Assembly: GCA_002347405.1 (NCBI GenBank)
Contig: DDXB01000031.1
Coordinates: 1 to 7,004 of the forward strand
Source: Rhodocyclaceae bacterium UBA2271
GTDB lineage: Bacteria; Pseudomonadota; Gammaproteobacteria; Burkholderiales; Rhodocyclaceae
Direction: 5' to 3'
DNA length: 7,004 bases
Under the pieces are notes generated by a model, which saw only the letters and a list, made by a program, of their open reading frames with translations, made no database searches and was not told the origin of the DNA. The position numbers were made by a program, and so were the translations under genes. Shown here piece after piece: positions 4,511 to 7,004 of the stretch. Position 1 is the first letter of the stretch. The number at the start of each line of letters is the position of its first letter.

Positions 4511-5667
4511 GGTGTTGCCGGGAATGATGCATTCCAGGGCACGACCTGGATGCCGCTGCGGGTGTATCCATCGTCACCGGCATAGACGAGCGCCGGTGGG
4601 CCGGCCGCCGCCCCCGCGTAGCGTTGCCAGGTTCGCAAACCATCAAAATGTTCGCTGCCGATCGTTTGTCCGGATTTGACTTCGATCGGACGCAGGGTTT
4701 CGCCTTCGTCGAGCAGCAGATCGACTTCGTGGCCGATGTTGTCGCGCCAGAAAAACAGGTTGCTGGCCAGCCCGGCGTTGTAACGGCGTTTCAGGTATTC
4801 GATGACAATCAGGTTTTCAAACAGCGCCGGACGGGCGGGGTGAATCGCCATGTGAGTCACGCCTTGTATGTTCATCAGCGCCGCGGCGAGTCCGGTATCG
4901 CAGAAAAAGAGCTTGGGTGATTTGACCAGGCGTTTGCCGAAGTTGCGATGATGCGGTCGCAACAGAAAGACTACATAGCTGGCCTGGAGCAGATCGAGCC
5001 AGTTCCTGGCCGTGGTCTGGCCGATGCCGCAATCGAGGGCCAGGGAGGAAAGATTCAGCAGTTGTCCGGTACGCGCGGCACAGAGGGCAATAAAGCGTTG
5101 GAACAGGCCCAGATCATGCACATTGGCCAGTTGGCGCAGGTCGCGTTCGAGATAGGCGAGGATGTAGCTGCCGAACCATTGCGCGGGATCAAGAGGCCGG
5201 TCGTGCAGTGGCGGATACAGCCCGCTGTAGAGTATTTCGTCGAGCGCTGGCAAGCGGCCGACCGCCGCCAGTTCGTTGAGTGAAAAAGGCAAGAGCTGCA
5301 CGATGCCGGCCCGACCGGCCAGACTTTGTGCAACGCTCGCCATCAGGCCAAAATTCTGAGAACCGGTAAGAATGAATTCACCCATGCGCCGCGAGGCGTC
5401 GACGCGCGTCTGGATGAAGGAGAACAGCGCGGGGACGTGCTGAACTTCGTCAATGATCGCGCCGACCGGGTAGCGGGCGAGAAAGCCTTGCGGGTCCTCC
5501 TGCGCAAAGGCGCGCTCGTTCAGGTTTTCCAGCGAGACATAGGGTTTATCCGGAAAGCTCGCCTGCGCCAGCGTGGTTTTCCCCGACTGGCGCGGCCCGG
5601 TGACGACAAGCACCGGGAAACCGGCGGCCATGCGCGCCAAGGTGGCTGATGCGGTTCTTGGAATCAT
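4507..5667 (-). CDS. AAA-family ATPase with DUF4143 domain
   Basis: The 386-residue protein has an N-terminal AAA_14 ATPase domain with Walker A GPRQSGKTT (24-32), Walker B AIIDEVQ (D73, E74) and a sensor-like LTGSQ (100-104). A DUF4143 domain follows, including LAYLERDLRQL in its first part. Near the C-terminus, GHEVDLLL and PIEVKSG (E314, D316, E329, K331) have the spacing of a PD-(D/E)xK nuclease-like core. Proteins of this type are widespread, often in accessory regions, and their cellular role is not established. The gene lies between mshG and the pilins, where no such gene is expected, yet it overlaps the minor pilin start by 4 nt. An imperfect palindrome fills the region just upstream of its ATG. 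The ATG at 5667 lacks a ribosome-binding site. All motifs look intact, so it is probably functional. Confidence 0.9.
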   Translation of the reverse strand: MIPRTASATLARMAAGFPVLVVTGPRQSGKTTLAQASFPDKPYVSLENLNERAFAQEDPQGFLARYPVGAIIDEVQHVPALFSFIQTRVDASRRMGEFILTGSQNFGLMASVAQSLAGRAGIVQLLPFSLNELAAVGRLPALDEILYSGLYPPLHDRPLDPAQWFGSYILAYLERDLRQLANVHDLGLFQRFIALCAARTGQLLNLSSLALDCGIGQTTARNWLDLLQASYVVFLLRPHHRNFGKRLVKSPKLFFCDTGLAAALMNIQGVTHMAIHPARPALFENLIVIEYLKRRYNAGLASNLFFWRDNIGHEVDLLLDEGETLRPIEVKSGQTIGSEHFDGLRTWQRYAGAAAGPPALVYAGDDGYTRSGIQVVPWNASFPATP

Positions 5668-5668
5668 T

Positions 5669-5707
5669 GTTTTACAATATCACATTTATTATGTGAAACT
5701 GTAAAAC
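5669..5707. promoter_or_regulatory. 39-bp imperfect palindrome before the ATPase gene
   Basis: The arms GTTTTACAATATCACAT (5669-5685) and its near reverse complement (5691-5707) match at 15 of 17 positions around a 5-nt centre. It occupies nearly all of the 43-bp gap between mshG and the ATPase gene. It is AT-rich with no following U-run, so it resembles an operator more than a terminator. On the minus strand TTTACA (5705-5700) and GATATT (5681-5676), 18 nt apart, could be a weak sigma-70 promoter that the palindrome overlaps. Transcription from it would start almost at the ATG, giving a near-leaderless mRNA; that part is inference. Confidence 0.7.
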
Positions 5708-5710
5708 CGG

Positions 5711-6940
5711 TTATTTCTTCATCGCCACGCCGCCCAGATCCCACAGCGGCAGGAAGATGCCCAGGGCCAGCACCAGCACCATGGCGCCGAGCGCGACGAT
5801 GAGGATCGGTTCGATCTGCTGCGAGAGCGTTTTGAGTTCGTATTCGACCTCGCTTTGATACATTGCGGAGATTTCTTCCATCATCTCGTCGAGCGAGCCG
5901 GATTCTTCGCCGACGGCGATCATCTGCAGCACCACGGGCGTAAAGGCGTGCGTGGCAATGGCGGCGCGCAGTACGGATTCGCCGCGTTCGACGGAATCGC
6001 GCATCTTGTCGACCTGGGCGGCGATATAGTCGTTATCGACCGTCTGTGCCACGGTGGTAAGGGCCTGGATCACCGGCACGCCGGAACGCGAGGCCAGCGC
6101 AAAGCTGCGCGCAAAGCGAGCCAGCGTGGCCTTCTTCACGATCTTGCCGGCGATGGGGATGCGCATCTTGATCTTGTCCCACAGATAGCTGCCGCGCGGG
6201 GTGCCGACCCATGACTTGAAGGCGAAGCCGGCGACGGCAATCGCACCGATCAGCAGATGCCACCAGTTCACCATGAAGTTGGAAAAGCCGATCAGGGCGC
6301 GGGTGATCAGTGGCAATTCGGCACCGAAACCCGCGAATACTTTGGCGAAGGTCGGAATGACCCAGATGTTGATGACGAACATGGCGGCAAACATGGCCAG
6401 GATCACAAAGCTGGGGTAACGTAGCGCCGACTTGACCTGTTCGCGCATGAAGCGCTCGAATTCCATGTGGTCGAACAGTCGCAGCAGCACTTCTTCCAGG
6501 CGTCCGGTCATTTCACCGACGCGCACCATGGCGAGATAGAACGGCGAGAAGATTTTTGGATGCCGCGACATCGATACCGACAGTTCGCGGCCGGAATCGA
6601 GGCTTTCGCGCAATTGGCCCAACACGGATTTCATTGCCGGGTTGGCACTGGACTCCTGCAGGCCGGCCAGCGCCCGCATGATGGGCACGCCCGCCTTCAT
6701 CAAGGTGTACAGCTGTCGCGTGAACAGCAGGATATCGACGTGCAGGACTTGCGGCGAAAATAAACTGAGCCCCCCGCCCCCGTCCTTCTTCAAGGCACCG
6801 GCCGGCGCCGGCTTGATTTCGAGAGGCGTCACGCCGCTGCCGAACAGCAGGTCGGCGACATTCGCCGCGGTCGCGCCTTCCAGCACCCCGTTGACAACTT
6901 CGCCGGCGCCGTTGCGGCCGCGATAGGTGAAGGCTGGCAT
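5711..6940 (-). CDS. mshG: MSHA pilus platform protein MshG (GspF/PilC family)
   Basis: The 409-residue integral membrane protein begins MPAFTYRGRNGAGEVVNGVL, the usual start of GspF/PilC/MshG proteins. It has two T2SSF domains, roughly residues 70-195 and 275-400, marked by repeated motifs GVPIMRALAGLQ and GVPVIQALTTVA. VRVGEMTGRLEE and IAVGEESGSLDE mark their ends. Strongly hydrophobic segments occur near FVILAMFAAMFVINIWVIP, around LLIGAIAVAGFAF, and at the C-terminus (ILIVALGAMVLVLALGIFLP). The stretch VIPTFAKVFAGFGAELPLIT is close to what I know of MshG. The protein is the inner-membrane platform on which the assembly ATPase drives pilin addition. Length and motifs are complete. The ATG at 6940 directly follows a TAA (6943-6941), with a GGTGA site upstream. 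The pilin genes downstream support the assignment; the DUF4143 ATPase gene separates it from them. Confidence 0.88.
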   Translation of the reverse strand: MPAFTYRGRNGAGEVVNGVLEGATAANVADLLFGSGVTPLEIKPAPAGALKKDGGGGLSLFSPQVLHVDILLFTRQLYTLMKAGVPIMRALAGLQESSANPAMKSVLGQLRESLDSGRELSVSMSRHPKIFSPFYLAMVRVGEMTGRLEEVLLRLFDHMEFERFMREQVKSALRYPSFVILAMFAAMFVINIWVIPTFAKVFAGFGAELPLITRALIGFSNFMVNWWHLLIGAIAVAGFAFKSWVGTPRGSYLWDKIKMRIPIAGKIVKKATLARFARSFALASRSGVPVIQALTTVAQTVDNDYIAAQVDKMRDSVERGESVLRAAIATHAFTPVVLQMIAVGEESGSLDEMMEEISAMYQSEVEYELKTLSQQIEPILIVALGAMVLVLALGIFLPLWDLGGVAMKK

Positions 6941-7004
6941 TTATTGTTTCACCACGGATTGTCTAACGTGAAAAAACCGCCGCAGCGTTTGCGCCGGGCC
7001 AATC
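6941..7004 (-). other. Edge region upstream of mshG: gene end or terminator
   Basis: Too short to settle. One minus-strand frame is open from the edge to a TAA directly against the mshG ATG (ending QSVVKQ). Another ends at a TAG 22 nt earlier (ending AVFSR), and a third ends at a TGA. None is a C-terminus I recognise, including that of MshE, which I would expect here. The same stretch can fold as a 7-bp hairpin with one mismatch (6977-6997) followed on the minus strand by six T (6976-6971), which looks like an intrinsic terminator. These readings conflict, so I leave it open. Confidence 0.3.

Overview
The window looks like a moderately GC-rich proteobacterial chromosome, most likely betaproteobacterial. 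This rests on the MSHA-type pilus genes, a FlgT-like lipoprotein and an IS30-type insertion sequence; no rRNA or other taxonomic marker is present, so the placement is an inference. Every gene I accept lies on the minus strand, so the biological reading direction is right to left.

Layout in transcription order: (1) 7004-6941, an ambiguous edge stretch that is either the end of an upstream gene or a terminator. (2) 6940-5711, mshG, the inner-membrane platform protein of an MSHA-type type IV pilus. (3) 5707-5669, a 39-bp imperfect palindrome that nearly fills the gap to the next gene. (4) 5667-4507, an AAA ATPase of the AAA_14/DUF4143 type, apparently a cargo gene inside the pilus operon. (5) 4510-4043, an atypical minor pilin that overlaps the ATPase stop codon by 4 nt. 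(6) Three MshA-like pilins in tandem, at 3980-3444, 3392-2973 and 2800-2279. The outer two are paralogues of each other; the middle one is shorter and has by far the best ribosome-binding site. (7) 2122-1354, an MntA/HepT-type nucleotidyltransferase-HEPN toxin-antitoxin pair whose toxin gene carries a one-base frameshift. (8) 1088-165, a lipoprotein with a FlgT-like C-terminal domain. (9) 94-1, the start of an IS30-family transposase that runs off the window.

The pilus genes fit together as one apparatus. MshG would assemble pilins delivered from the membrane, the middle MshA-like protein is the best candidate for the main subunit, and the others would be minor or alternative subunits. No prepilin peptidase or assembly ATPase is visible in the window. 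The DUF4143 ATPase and the MntA/HepT pair have no evident role in pilus assembly and look like accessory insertions.

The least expected signal is a composite non-coding repeat of roughly 85-115 bp. It has a GGGG(T/C)CA box, a short spacer, an AGTCGGC box and a GC-rich hairpin. It occurs three times in the same orientation, each time shortly after the stop codon of a gene: after the middle pilin, after the last pilin and after hepT. Two copies therefore bracket the toxin-antitoxin pair. A 21-bp piece of the same repeat also sits in frame inside the minor pilin gene, where it encodes KVGAGGT.
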